Positions 46,354 to 58,385 of a stretch of 64,000 nt of DNA are shown here, one piece after another. How positions within the stretch are numbered: position 1 is the stretch's first letter; each line of letters begins with the position of its first letter. The notes under the pieces were generated by a model. That model made no database searches, was not told the DNA's origin, and saw nothing but the letters and a program-made list of their open reading frames with translations. The DNA is from Kitagawia praeruptora (lineage: Eukaryota > Streptophyta > Magnoliopsida > Apiales > Apiaceae), in contig CM075345.1 in assembly GCA_037693485.1 (NCBI GenBank), positions 111,470,001-111,534,000 of the forward strand, read 5' to 3'. Position numbers and translations under genes: made by a program.

Positions 46354-47130
46354 GTTTTAAGTAGGGCTGCACAAGTAAAAGGGTTAGACCGGAAAACCGG
46401 ACCGGACCGGGTCTCTCGGTCCAAAAACCGGACCGGACCTGTTACATCCGGGTCGGTCCCCGGTCCTAATATCTGAAAAAGTTGTGTATTCGGTCCGGTC
46501 CGGTCCAAGACCGGAAAGACCGGAAAAAACCCGGAATGGACCGGTATATTAATTTCCAAAATATTTTCAGAAAATTAAGAATTACAAAGACGTGGCCACG
46601 TGATGTGAGTACTGGTGTGGGTTGAGTGAAAAACAGAGTCGTGCGAATCTCGGTCACAACTCACAAGTTTCAAACAAAGAATGTCAAGGATTTAGGGTTC
46701 TACAAGACTATCTACAAGACTACCAGTCTACTGTCAAGTGTCAACCCAATTAATCAAGTAAGTTTCTTATTTAATTTGGGTAATTAGGGATTTAGGGTTC
46801 ATAATAGGCATTATATTTTGGATTGTAATGTATTATTGTCATTTGGGAACCTAATTACATGATCAACTGGTGATTTTAAAGACTAAATATATTGCTCCTT
46901 TTAAAGACTAAATATATTACTAAGTCCTCTGCAAAATTAGATTCTTTTGATGAATGATAATAGCTCCTTGTTTAAGTGGTATATGTTTAAGTGTCAATAT
47001 ATATTATCGGAACTAACAAAAATGTAATTTGATGGTAAGATGTACATATGAATGTAATTTATCTACAGTATGGTGGTAGACATTGATGGTACCAGTGTAC
47101 CACTAATGTATTGTACAACTTACAAGCTGC

Positions 47131-47370
47131 TTGTTGGGATGTCTCCAAAAGGACATCAAAATATGCCACATTTATGATCTGTTGCATGATTTGTGCTTAA
47201 GAAAAGCCCAGGAAGAGATTTTTTCACCAAACATTTACAAATATAATAAACATTCTTATTCATGTCCTCATTGTTTAACAAGTCCTACAAAATCCCAACT
47301 TCTGCTCAGTCCTAATGGAAAGCTTGGTTGTGTAAACTGTAGTCTGCATAAGATAGAGGTTCTAAAATAA
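47131..47370 (+). pseudogene. NLR resistance-gene fragment inside the hAT element
   Basis: The frame contains KICHIYDLLHDLCLRKAQEEIF, matching the CRIHDLLxDLCLxxAQxENF motif that ends the NB-ARC winged-helix region of CC-type plant NLRs (R1-like). About 35 further residues (SCPHCLTSPTKS) are less typical. No P-loop or leucine-rich repeats are nearby. It lies upstream of the transposase on the same strand, in what is probably its 5' intron. I read it as a captured host fragment; chance similarity over about 20 residues is possible. Confidence 0.5.
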
Positions 47371-48165
47371 GTGTTGCTAATCATTTGACATATCCGATTA
47401 ACCAAAATAATTTTAAGTCCAGCCAACACATACCTATTTGTCTAAATAATGTCTGGCTTATTTTCCACAAGTGAGCAAAAAGAAGCACATTTCGCAATAT
47501 TGCAACAGACTGAAACTCGTAGCAGATTATAAACTCAAACAAAAAAGCGAGTAATCCAGATAGTTCATGCAAGTCGATTAAAGAGGTTTCAGAATAGACA
47601 TGGCAAACATGTCACATTCCTGCAAGTGTGGCGTATATTTTTATGTTCCGTCCCCTAAATCTCAAAAACTTGTAAGCCACATACTAGTAACTTGCAGGGA
47701 TCCCGTAAAATAAAAAATGCAGGCTAACAGATTTATTGAAATCCTTATTACAGGACTAAACATTTCAATAACATTCTGAATGCAGAATCATATATAGTAC
47801 TCCGTCACTGTATTACTCAGATATCGAGACATCATTTTTTCTACGTGATTTTAATAGCAATTCTGCAGTTGTAAAGAATATTTACTGCGTAATGGTCTTT
47901 CTGATGTTGAGCTTTGTAAACTCCTCTTCAAGTGTTGTGAGACTATTATAGTTGACTCTGATCTTTACCAGATGTCTGACTGGTAACAGATTTCTTGTAG
48001 GCTAGCCCTAAGAGCACTCAAACAACTGATCTAACTGAGCTACCAGTGAACTGTAGTGTAGTTAGCCATTTACTTAGTACCTTGTTCATAATAAATTTTG
48101 ATGTATGTTTCATAATACTCATAACAGGTTAGATTATCTAATTGTATTTTATAATTATGTACCAG

Positions 48166-50580
48166 ATGTCGAGCTCCATTCAATCCAAACGAAAAAGAGA
48201 TGATGCAGTCCCCACCCAAGAAAGAACTGATGCAACACAGATGCATATATCCGAGGATATTTCTTGTGAAGAAGTACCTGCACAGCCAAAAAAAAATAAA
48301 AGCGCAGCATCTTCTGAAATACCAAAGGAGGGGATTACCGAGGAACGTCAGTATATTACTGCTCCCACCAAACAAAAGGCAGAGTATTGGAAGGACTATA
48401 AGATATATGTGAGTAAAGAGGGTTTGCGTCGAGCTGAATGTAAGTTTTGTTCTATTACCTATGCTGCTGATCCTAACAATAATGGTACAAAAAATATAAG
48501 AAACCATTGGCTTATTTGTCAAAAAAATCCTGCTAATGAAGGAAAAGGGAAGCAGAAAAAATTAATTTTGGAACTTATTGACGATAAACCAGGGCAGGGG
48601 AAGTTAAAAAATTGGGTCTTGAATGCTAGTGAACTTAGGGAAGCATTATGTTATATGGTTATCATTGACGAGCTTCCTTTTCGCTTTGTTGAAAAACCTG
48701 GCTTTAATTACATGATGTCTAAAGCTTGTCCAGAGTATGTCTTACCTTCTCGCATGACTGTAGCTCGTGGTTGTTTTCAGCTTTATTTAAAAGAAAAAGA
48801 AAAATTAAAAGAATTTCTTAGATCATCTTGTCAAAGAGTGTCTGTTACGACTGATTCATGGACATCTAATCAGAGGATCAACTATATGTGTCTTACAGCT
48901 CATTTCATAGACAAAGACTGGAAATTACAAAAAAGAATTTTGAACTTCTGTCCAATTTCTAGTCATAGGGGTGATGCGATTGCTAGAGCAATAGAAGTTT
49001 GTTTAAAAAGTTGGGGATTAGATACTAAGCTTTTCACCGTGACGGTTGATAATGCTTCTTCAAATGATGTTGCCTGTGCTAAATTGGTAGAAATTTTGCA
49101 AGACAAAGGTTGTAGCATAGGAAATGGAAAGTACTTGCATATGCGATGTGTTGCTCACATAGTTAATCTTATTGTCTGGGATGGTTTAAAAATAAAAAAT
49201 AATCTTCAATCTGTTGAAAGGGTTCGAGCTGCTGTTAAATTTGTGAAAAATTCTCCTGCTAGGCTACAAAAGTTTAAAGATTTAGCAACAGTTCTAAAAA
49301 TTGACAGTAAATCATTGTTGTCGCTTGATGTACCAACTCGATGGAATTCTACTTATTCTATGTTAGAAACTGCTATAAAATTTAAGAGTGTCTTTGGCAT
49401 GTTTGGGCTGCATAAAGAAATAGATATCGGGGATGGTGATGAGACTAAGAAAATAGGACCTCCTCAGGAAAGTGATTGGGATCTTGTTAAGAAACTTGTT
49501 GTCTTCCTAGAAAAGTTTTTTATCCTGACAAATAATGTATCTGCTTCTTTGAGTGTGACATCTAATAGTGCATTGTTTGACATTGGTACCGCTTTAGAAA
49601 CACTAAAAGGTTTAGAGGAAACAAATGATCTAGAGTTGTGTTTAATGGCTCGGGCAATGAAAGAAAAGTTCGATAAATATTGGGGTAATTTGGAGAAGTT
49701 TAACATGTTGATTTATGTGGCTGCCATACTTGATCCGAATGTGAAAATTGTTGGCTTGCAATTTACCCTTCATGCAATGTATGGTGAATACAATGGTGAT
49801 GTTTTGCTAGATGAGATACAACAAGTCACATATGAATTATTTGATGAGTATAAAGGATTATATACACCTGCCAGTGTTCCTCCTTTTGAGGCAGATAGTA
49901 GTGAAACAAAAAACTGTGATGCTAAATCCATGAAAAGTAGTATCTTAGATAAAGTCAGGAAGTTCCAATCATCGGCAGGGTTAAAAGGAAAATATATGAG
50001 TACTAGGCCTGAACTTGAGCGATATTTGAATGAAGAAGGTGGTGAAGATGACGTTGAAATATTAAAGTGGTGGAAACTTAACAGCCCACGATTTCCGATA
50101 CTTTCACGCATGGCACGTGATATTTTAGCAATGCCTGTATCTACAGTTGCTTCTGAAGCTGCATTTAGTACAGGAGGAAGAACACTTGATCAATTTAGAA
50201 GCTCTCTAACTCCCAAGGTCATATATTTTTATCTATATTTGTTAAGTAAAAATTTATTTTGTTTCTTTCATTTGGTATATTTATATCTTATATGTATGAA
50301 TCTGTTTTAAAAGTAAAGGTGGTGCAAGGTCTTATTTGTGGTCAAGATTGGCTTCGTGCAAAGTTGAAAAATGAAAGAGACAAAGTCGTGAATGTAGAGG
50401 AATCATTGAAAGAACTAGAGGACTTGGAAGATGGTATAAATATATTACGTTCATATTATATATAGTATCTTATTAGTTGTAATGTTTGTTCTCATTTCTC
50501 TTATTAACTACACAGATATGCAAAAAAATGGAACTGATGAGTCCACGATCTACGTCACAGACGAAGATGAAGACATGTAG
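48166..50580 (+). CDS. hAT transposase (BED finger, hAT C-terminal dimerisation)
   Basis: Three exons join in frame to 743 residues: 48166-50217, 50319-50433, 50516-50580. I chose ATG 48166 because TGTACCAG immediately before it is a good acceptor; in-frame ATGs at 48142 and 48157 lie upstream. A basic N-terminus (QSKRKRDD) is followed by a BED-type zinc finger (about 74-120; C92, C95, H114, C118). Conserved hAT acidic positions appear in VTTDSWTS and TVDNASSND. The C-terminal dimerisation domain (about 617-710) has DILAMPVSTVASEAAFSTGG and ICGQDWLR. No stop or frameshift is seen. It should cut and paste this element and related non-autonomous copies. DAYSLEEPER-type domesticated proteins share the fold, but the enclosing terminal repeats argue for a real transposon. 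Confidence 0.93.
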
Positions 50581-52185
50581 ACGGTAAAGGTAAGACATGT
50601 ACTTTATATTTTTTGTTAAAGTGGCTGTTTCTGTTGATGTCCCTGGCAAAGCAAGATCGTTTACATTTTCATCACCTCAAATTAACTTCTTTCCCTTAAT
50701 TATGTACTTGTTTATAATCATCACAGCCTTTGAATATATATATATATATATAGGGTTGTGGTTTTATGGACTGTGAATTAAGAAAAGGAAAGACCAAAGA
50801 ATAGTAGTAGTACCAGTACTGTCTGTAGTTGTCAAAATTAAACAGAAGAAAATTTCCGAAGAAAGCATCTGATATTTCCTTAACCAGAAACAAGAAATGA
50901 AACTAGGGGGTGTTGGTTTGTGAGGAAAGGGAAAGGAGTGAAATCATTGGCTAAGGTGTAGAGAGGGGCAACTACCCCCTTTGATAAAATTCCCATCTCT
51001 CTGCTTTTTAGCCTCTTTCCAGTTCTTGAGCTTTTTGTACCTTTCCTCTAATGTGGGCTCTGGTTCTTTTTTCCTCTATATTTATAATGCTAGCTAATTG
51101 CTACTCCATCAGTCCATCTATGTTCCTTTAATGCCAACAATTTGTGGATTATATATTTATATGTTACATAGAGCTACAATCAATAGTTTTCAGTAGTTTT
51201 AAGTATCAATTTTTTCCTTGGATTGTTCACGTTATGCGCATGTCTATAAACAAAACAAACTTATATGATACACCTGAAACCTGATGTAATTAATCTTGCA
51301 GGTAATGGGTTTGATGCAGTAGCTAGAAGCCAGAGTTGGATCCCTGATAAGCAAGCACTGGCCAGTGATGAGTCCTTTGTGATCGTCATATGTTCCGCAT
51401 TTTTAAAAACAAAAAAGCACTTTGAAATATCATTCTTAATAGGATTTTAGTGTTACTGAATTAAGGGTTGATTTGTAACTCTTTTTGTACTAGCATTTGA
51501 TTTTGAATTTCAATTATTGTGACATGATTAGTTTTTTCTTTCTTTCAAATTCTAGCATTATTAGTTACTTAAAAATTAACATAGTTTATTTTGGTCATAT
51601 TCTAAACTTTTCAAATACTTTCATTATGTGTGCAAACTTACATAATTTTTCTTTTCGAAATAATTTGATATGTAAAGGGAAAGTAGCCTATTTTTTTTAT
51701 AAACCGGTCTATACCGGTCCGGTCCGGTTCAATCCGGTCTTTTTCGGGTCCGGTCCGGTCTCAAGACCGAAACTAGCAGGTCCGGTCCCCGGTCCGCATT
51801 ATTCAAAAAAACCGGTCTTCGGTCCGGTCCGGTCCGGTCCGGTCCGGTCCGGTCCGGTTTTAACCACTTGTGCAGCCCTAGTTTTAAGTATAGAAGAACA
51901 CTCACAAAAATAATAAAGATGCCTAATTAAAAAAAATTGATAAGCAGTTAAATTTAAACGTGGAAGTAATAAAACCAACCAATATCTCTGTTGGTTTAAA
52001 AAACTGACCATAAAACATATATATATGCCAAGATCAAAGGAATTCATAATGGTTTATTGTAGAACATGTCATAGAACGTGGAAGTTAAAAACCAACCATT
52101 AACTTTGCCAGTTAATCAAATGTCTATAAATTCAAACGGGAACACTCTTAAATTGATGTATAAGGTTTGTTTGTTACTTAGTATC

Positions 52186-52788
52186 AAAAAAATGAGTTCA
52201 TCAAGATCAGCAAAAAGGAGAAGGTACTCAAACATCAAGTCATTGTTGGTGAATGACTTGAATAACATTAATCTGACTTCTGCAGATTTAAACGAAGATA
52301 TTCGTTTAGCAAATGAAGATTTCAGTTTGTTTTTCAAGAGCATGAAGGATAGGCAAACAGAACTATTTGCTCGAAGCATTGGAATCGAGGAAAAATACAT
52401 GTACATATCTATGTCAAAAGATTATCCTCATGCTTTTATTTTCTAAATTATAACAATGTTGGTATGGTTTTAAAATGTAGGAACATAACAGAGGTGGTGA
52501 CAGGAAACCAGCATGTATCGACTGGCCAATCTTCACAACAGCAAGAAGTTCAGGTTGACAATTCTTATTTAGGAAGAGAGCGCAGATTTGTAGAAGATAC
52601 CCAAGCATCTTTTGTTGGGCATGTGAAACAATCTCAACTGCTTGTGGAAGAGATGTTAACATGATTCAAGAAATTTGGATCATATTGGACACAAAAGCTA
52701 AATGACTGGTTTACAAAGGTTGGTGAAGTGGAGGAACAATGGGCAAAAATGAGCGCTGGACTTGTGGATTTCACACGCAATATATAGT
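52186..52788 (+). pseudogene. Unknown plant protein remnant
   Basis: Two stretches read as coding. Exon-like 52189-52400 has MSSSRSAKRRRYSNIKS, NINLTSADLNEDIRLANE and MKDRQTELFARSIGIEEKY. The second, about 52480-52788, has SYLGRERRFVEDTQASFVG, then VKQSQLLVEEMLT, an in-frame TGA at 52662-52664, FKKFGSYWTQKLNDWF and AKMSAGLVDF before a stop. The composition is protein-like, charged and probably helical, but I do not recognise the family. The in-frame TGA suggests decay. The A block of a local repeat follows directly. Confidence 0.4.
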
Positions 52789-52814
52789 TCTGCTATGCAT
52801 TTTAATCTAACAAT

Positions 52815-53160
52815 ATGCATTGGTACTAATTAAGAATTCTATATTGTATTAACCTTAATTTGTACTTATTTTCGTAAGTCTAGGAAGAGGTTGGTGTAAT
52901 ATTCCTAATTTGTGTACTCTTGTTGAAGTACAAACTTTATCTGTTTTATCGTATGTTCCTATAATTTACCATTGTTCTCTGTTGTTGAATGTTGTGTTCT
53001 ATAGCTTAATTTGGTAAAAATTAAACTACACTCTGAAACCTTATTTCAAAATGAACCAGGAGCATTAATCAATGGATAAAACAAAGGTACCAGGAGAAGG
53101 TGCAGATGACATTGTGGCGGGGAATTTGATAAATTAAGATCAATCTATCCATACGTATTT
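52815..53160. repeat. Dispersed local repeat, blocks A and B (unit 1)
   Basis: Block A (52815-52995, TGCATTGGTACTAATTAAGA...) recurs at 55920-56054. Block B (53000-53160, AGCTTAATTTGG...CATTGTGGCGG) recurs at 60270-60425. No coding sequence is visible. Confidence 0.75.
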
Positions 53161-53304
53161 GGCCATTTGCACTATAATAAACACTCTCAGATTACATGAA
53201 ATTCATCATAAAAACAGGAAGAAGTCTACACCTTCAAGTGTACAGCCCAAAAAATACACCACCTGGAACTATGTTTTAAAAGTCTGAAGAATCCATATAT
53301 TAAG

Positions 53305-53525
53305 GTAGTGTTTGGGAGTGCTGTTCCGGAAAGTTACAACAGCTTTTAGCACAAAAGCAGGTAAAATGGCGTTTGGTAAAAAATAAAAGCTGCTTTTGGG
53401 GAAAGTGCTTTTTTTATAAAAACTGCTTTTTTTAAAAGCAGGTAAGAGATGCTTTTCAAAAAAGCTGCTTCTAAAAATTAAGCGGACAGTAGCTAATGAA
53501 ACCTGCCATCAAACCCCAGCTCCTG
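53305..53525. mobile_element. hAT-like MITE upstream of the peroxidase fragment
   Basis: Starts GTAGTGTTTGGGAGTGCTGT and ends with a loosely inverted counterpart, GCCATCAAACCCCAGC. The body is rich in AAAAGCTGCTTTT words in both orientations, typical of small hAT elements in plants. Confidence 0.6.
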
Positions 53526-54215
53526 CATCTTTTTTTAAAACAATTTTTACTGCTATGCTCTTCTACGTTTGTTTATACAGATAACAAATAAGGTAATACA
53601 ATCCTATACAAAATCAAACTTCACTATATATATAAATATAAACTCGTGTATTCAATCAAAATAGGTTTATACGTAGCATGTCCCTGGTTCAACTTCGATT
53701 AGTGGTACTCTTCTTCCCTCTTTTACATGATCTTCTATATGCTTTTATTGTCAATTTTCATATGTGTCATGAATGAATCAATAATGCTATCTGTATCACT
53801 CTCGTTTTCTTCACCATCAACAGCAGCAAGATTTTTGATTTGTCTATCTGGTTTTATAGTTCTGATATTCACACCTATATACCTTCATCTGTTTAAAAAA
53901 TACATATCCACCTCTAAACCTTTTATCTAGAGAAGTATCAGCATGTCAGGGTGCCTCGTGCCTAAGCTCTTGTACAACTTTGTGCATTAGTGTACTTCAT
54001 GTTTTACATACCATGCAGTAGTCTCAAAATAAGCCAACATAGAAACAAATAAGTCTAATATGTTTAGAGCTGCAGAACTTGGATCAACTCACAGTTGGAC
54101 ATTAGTCCATTACTAACCAACTTATAATATTGCTCTGTTTATGTATACTTCTGTTGCCCACTCTTAAATTTTATCAAACTAAGATCTGATATATCAAAGT
54201 TGGAATTTCTTTGCA

Positions 54216-55456
54216 GAAGCTCTTAGTATGAATTACTATATAATGAGGTGTCCAATGTTAGAGCTGATTGTGAAGGACACTGTAAATAGAGCTCTGCAAT
54301 CCGATCCTACACTTGCTGCTGGTCTTATTCGAATGCATTTTCATGAGTTCTTTATTCAGGTTCATTTCTTTTACTTGTTTAGGTTGTTTGTACTTTTACA
54401 TTGTACATATTATATTTATCATTGATTTTTTGTTTAACGAAACAGGGATGTGATGCGTCGGTTTTACTGGATTCAACAAAGGGGAATACGGTAGAGAAGG
54501 ATTCTCCAGCAAATTTGAGTTTGAGGGGTTATGAGTTTATTGATGATATTAAAGATCAGCTTGAAGATCAATGCCCTGGAGTGGTTTCTTGTGCTGATAT
54601 AGTTGCAATGGCTGCCAGAGATGCTGTTTTCTTTGTAAGTTAACATATAACACGTTCATACACATACACTGAGAGACACACTAACTTAGGACTGTTGGGT
54701 CAATAGAGCCATGATACGATGTTAAATTAGAAACTCTCCCAGAACCTTAAGGTTGATAGGAGACGGAATTATCTGTATAACAAGGTTATGTATTAATAGC
54801 GGCATATTCAAGTTATTGTATTGGATAGTGGAGGTGGTTATCTTTGCTGGTGCAATGGTGTATCACATGCATAATTACCATAAGTTACAATTATTAACAT
54901 TTACATTTATTCTGGTTGGAATGTATTTTCTAGACCAGATCATGAGCTGATAAGAGCAATCAATAATTTTGGTTTTGATTGCAATATCAGGCTGGAGGAC
55001 CTATTTATGATATACCAAAAAGGAAGAAAAGATGGAAGAAGGTCAAAGATCGAAGATACAAGAAACCTCCCATCACCAACTTTCAATAGTTCTGAGCTGA
55101 TCGGGATGTTTAGGCAGCATGGTTTCACCACTCAAGATATGGTGGCTTTATCAGGTAATCTATTAACAATATTCCACAATTTTTTCTAATATACAGATGT
55201 ACATATTTGGAGTCCCTCAAGTTAAAGTTGAACTTATATCTGTATCGGGGGACATGGTTTTGTTTTAGGGGGACATACACTAGGAGTGGCTAGATGTTCA
55301 TCCTTCAAAAACAGGTTGGCAAACTTTGACAGCACTCATAATGTAGATCCAGACATTGATACAAAATTTGCCAATACATTGATTAGAACATGCAGAGCTG
55401 GAGACAATGCAGAGCAACCATTTGATATGACTCGAAATACATTTGATAATAACTAG
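54216..55456 (+). pseudogene. Class III peroxidase (peroxidase 47-like), truncated
   Basis: Exons 54216-54359, 54446-54634, 54991-55154 and 55269-55456 join in frame. They encode SMNYYIMRCPMLELIVKD, DPTLAAGLIRMHF, GCDASVLLDSTKGN, LSLRGYEFIDDIKDQLED, CPGVVSCADIVAMAARDAV, KGRKDGRRSKIEDTRNLPSP and GHTLGVARCSSF, the layout of secreted haem peroxidases and closest in memory to Arabidopsis PER47. The distal-haem motif reads HFHEFFIQ where the family has HFHDCFVQ, so the disulfide Cys and calcium-binding Asp are changed. The protein stops after NTFDNN, where a small palindrome begins, so the last quarter is lost. A signal-peptide-like start at 53678 (MSLVQLRLVVLFFPLLHD) may be exon 1, but no good donor follows. 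Confidence 0.88.
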
Positions 55457-55457
55457 A

Positions 55458-55705
55458 GTAGTGCTAGAGGTACCAATTTTGGTAACAATTTTTTATACCT
55501 AATTTTGGTACCTCTAGCATTTTTCTAATAACTATTTCAATTATTTACCAAACGCTTATTTATCAGCTTTTCATTCAACAGCAGATTAATTATGAATTTT
55601 ACCAAACAGTCAACAGCTTTTTCTGACAGCAGCTTTTTCTGACAGTGCTTTTTCCCATAGCTACAACAGTTTTTAACAGCAATTCCAAACAGAGCCTAAG
55701 TTAGG
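55458..55705. mobile_element. Small hairpin and hAT-like MITE remnant truncating the peroxidase
   Basis: 55462-55519 is a hairpin with TGCTAGAGGTACCAA arms. It is followed by AACAGCAGATTAATT...CAATTCCAAACAGAGCC (to 55705), resembling one end of a small hAT element (GCTCTGTTTGGAATTGCTG on the minus strand). The peroxidase frame ends exactly at the start of this block. Confidence 0.55.
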
Positions 55706-55744
55706 TTTTTTCCTTTCTTAATGATAGCGCTATATGATAAATGG

Positions 55745-56054
55745 ATATAGTTATAATTAGTGTATTGTGCATATATCACTTAACATTCAGTACAATAAAA
55801 CAATATGAAACAGCAGTTAACAGGAACTTAACATATATTGATGGACTTAAGGCAAACATTCATCAATGTCTTCTGTTATGAGTCTTAATCTATCAATTAT
55901 GAGTCTTAATCTATCAATTATGCATTGGTAGTACTTAAGAATTCTATATTGTCTGAACCTTAATGTTTAGATATTCTCTTAAGTTTTAGGAAGAAGTTTG
56001 TGTACTATTCCTAATTTGTGTACCATTGTACTCTCTTGTTGAATGTTGTATTGT
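55745..56054. repeat. Dispersed local repeat, blocks C and A
   Basis: Block C (55745-55880, GTATTGTGCATATATCACTT...) recurs at 60430-60545. Block A (55920-56054) recurs at 52815-52995. Between them a 21-bp word (TATGAGTCTTAATCTATCAAT) is tandemly doubled. Block A breaks off exactly at the CACTA-type terminus at 56055. Confidence 0.75.
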
Positions 56055-57114
56055 CACTACGCCATAGATGGCTTTCTACAACACTTAAGGGGGGTGTTAC
56101 CTTCTTGGGTGTTACCATAGCTATGAAATTTTGGACCTACACCTACCACAACACTCTAATTTTGGTGTTACCATATCCTTAAAGGTATGTTACCATAGCT
56201 GTGGAATGTGTTAAACTTAGTAACACCATGGACTGTGTTACCTTAGAGTATAATTAACATATTTTTGAAATTTATTTATAATCAACAATTTAATAATTAT
56301 TAAATTTTGAATATCAATAATTTTAATCAAGTCACTGAATTTATTATTATAAAATAATATTCTATCAAATAATTGAATTAGTTATATTTTTACAATATTA
56401 ATATATTTTTTAATAATTTCATTTAAAATATCTTAAAATAAGGTAATATCCAAAAAAAATTAAAATTTGATTAATTCATTAGTAAAATTATTGGAAAAAA
56501 TAGGGTATAATAGATTTAAATTATTATTCAATAATTAAAATAATAAATTTTATTGTCATACATTTTTTATAATAAAATTAATAAATTTTGTAATATTAAA
56601 AATTGAGAAAAAGAAAAGCAACAAATGAAAAATTGAAAAAAAAATGGGATTGGCTGGCGGCAAACAAAAATCAAAGCGGGCAAATCAAAAATTGGATCAA
56701 AATTGATTAAGTTGGGAAAAAGCGGGCAAATCAAAATAGGGGGAAAACAATTAGGTTACTCGCTCTCTCTCACCTCTCTGTCTCTCTCTCGCTCAATTGG
56801 GGAAAAGCTTCGCTCGCACTCAGTCACATGGTTCGGGAAACACACTTTGTCAACAAAAACACACGCACACACTCTATTTCTCTCTCGTTACTAGCTGCTT
56901 TAGGGTTCAATTGGGGCATGGGTTCAATTGGGGTTCAACGGAATTAGGGTTCAATTGGGCTTCAATTTGGAGTTCCTCGTACAAATTGAGTGTTTGTCTC
57001 TCTCTTTCTCTCTATGTTCTTCGATTTATACTTATATTTGTATATGTCTTTCTCTCTCTATGTTTTCAATTTGTAATTGTATTTGTATATTTCCCTCTCT
57101 CTGTCTCTCGATTT

Positions 57115-57710
57115 GTGGAAGTGGACGGGCATCAATAATACTGAGATTAATTCTAAATTACATTCCCCACAATCTCCTCAATTTATCATCTCGCCCTGAG
57201 CTCTCAACTCCCCTCACTAGCCTCTGTCATTGTACATCTCCCTCTCCCTCTCTCCTCTATAACTACATGTATTTGTGTGTATACATACTTTTTAAGTTGT
57301 TAATGCAATTGGTCTGATTTTTTTTTTTGTTTTTTTTTGCAGTGGCTGAAGGATACTGGTTGAAGCAATCATCTATTTCTCCTTATGCTGGTTACTCCTT
57401 TGACCCTTTTCATTTTTTTTTATAAATATGAGTGTAAAGTGCATTATTTTATTGTTTTGTTTCTTGATTTATTGAGTTGGGGATTGTGATTTGATTAGGT
57501 TCTATGTACCATGGATCTCCTATTTTACTCTCACTTCTTGGTCCAATTACTGTTATAAGGTAACCATTTTGTCAACTTCCTCTTTAAAGATTTCTTTTTT
57601 AGAGATAGTTTATAGTCTTTATTGTGTTAGCTGCATGTTTTCGTGTATGTTTATGTTTATTATTTGTGGGTTTGCAGAATTGAAGGGCTACCTCCTCATA
57701 TCTTATGCAG
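57115..57710 (+). pseudogene. PIG-U (GPI transamidase subunit) 5' gene fragment
   Basis: Four exon pieces join in frame across GT-AG introns: to 57231, 57343-57390, 57499-57559, 57678-57710. They read ILRLILNYIPHNLLNLSSRP, ELSTPLTSLCHLAEGYW, LKQSSISPYAGSMYHGSP, ILLSLLGPITVIRIEGLPP. This is the start of PIG-U/Cdc91, a multi-pass ER subunit of the complex that attaches GPI anchors. The usual Met and N-terminal residues are replaced by a CT-rich leader, and the gene stops after exon 4, so it is a fragment. Intact splice sites show capture from genomic DNA rather than from mRNA. A CACTA terminus lies 1 kb upstream. Confidence 0.75.
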
Positions 57711-58385
57711 GTATGTTTTGCCTTATCTGTTGCTTGATTTGCTTTGAATTTGAAGCTCCTGTTGTCGGTCATATGCATTGGCTTTACTTTACCTGATTCT
57801 TAGTATAGGGGTCAGTTCGAGAAAAATTTACCATACTCATTGCAAACTAGTGTAGTTATCACAGTTCAGAACTGGTACAAATCAATGACCTTTGGTTATA
57901 CTCAACTTACTTTTCCTCATTTATATGCTAGCTGCAGCTACCATTCATCGATCTCTTCATTTGTATGTCTCATCAGTCATGTCTGTGTATTTTATTGTTC
58001 GATTTGCATGCATAAATTTATGTAGACACACATTTCATTTCTTGTGTTTGTAATTTGTTGTACTACTTCTTTTGCCGTACGCGAGTTTTCAAACTAGTAC
58101 TGAAAGTATATCTTTAGGGAAATTTATAAAATAATCATGATGAAAGGTTTCGAATGCAATATATAATATTCATGACCACATACTATCCGTGGACGAATTT
58201 AATAAGGGACACATAAAGATCTATGTCAATTTTTTATGTAAAAGTGTAAAAATGATCCTTTCGAATTAACAAAAGGGGTTTCCCTGTAATTTACACTTGC
58301 CCCGTGAAAAAAAATTCTATAACCTGGCAACAACATGTGTGTGCTAATTAGTTGCATAACCAATCAAGCTTTGTACATTTGGCAG

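Larger units (their letters stand above)
46362..51880 (+). mobile_element. Structurally complete hAT transposon
   Basis: A perfect 8-bp target duplication GTTTTAAG lies at 46354-46361 and 51881-51888. The terminal repeat TAGGGCTGCACAAGT is perfect over 15 bp. Both subterminal regions (46389-46545 and 51713-51860) are arrays of CCGGACCGG/GGTCCGGTCC words, the clustered sites hAT transposases bind. An intact transposase gene lies inside. A leader exon may end near 46758 (AATCAAG|TAAGTTTC region), with the acceptor at 48165. It also carries an NLR-like fragment. Intact ends, intact duplication and an open transposase suggest recent and possibly continuing activity. Confidence 0.95.

Noticed and set aside
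56756..57100. CT-rich frames before the PIG-U fragment as a separate gene
   Set aside because: They look like leader or low-complexity sequence; only the part from about 57115 matches the PIG-U frame.
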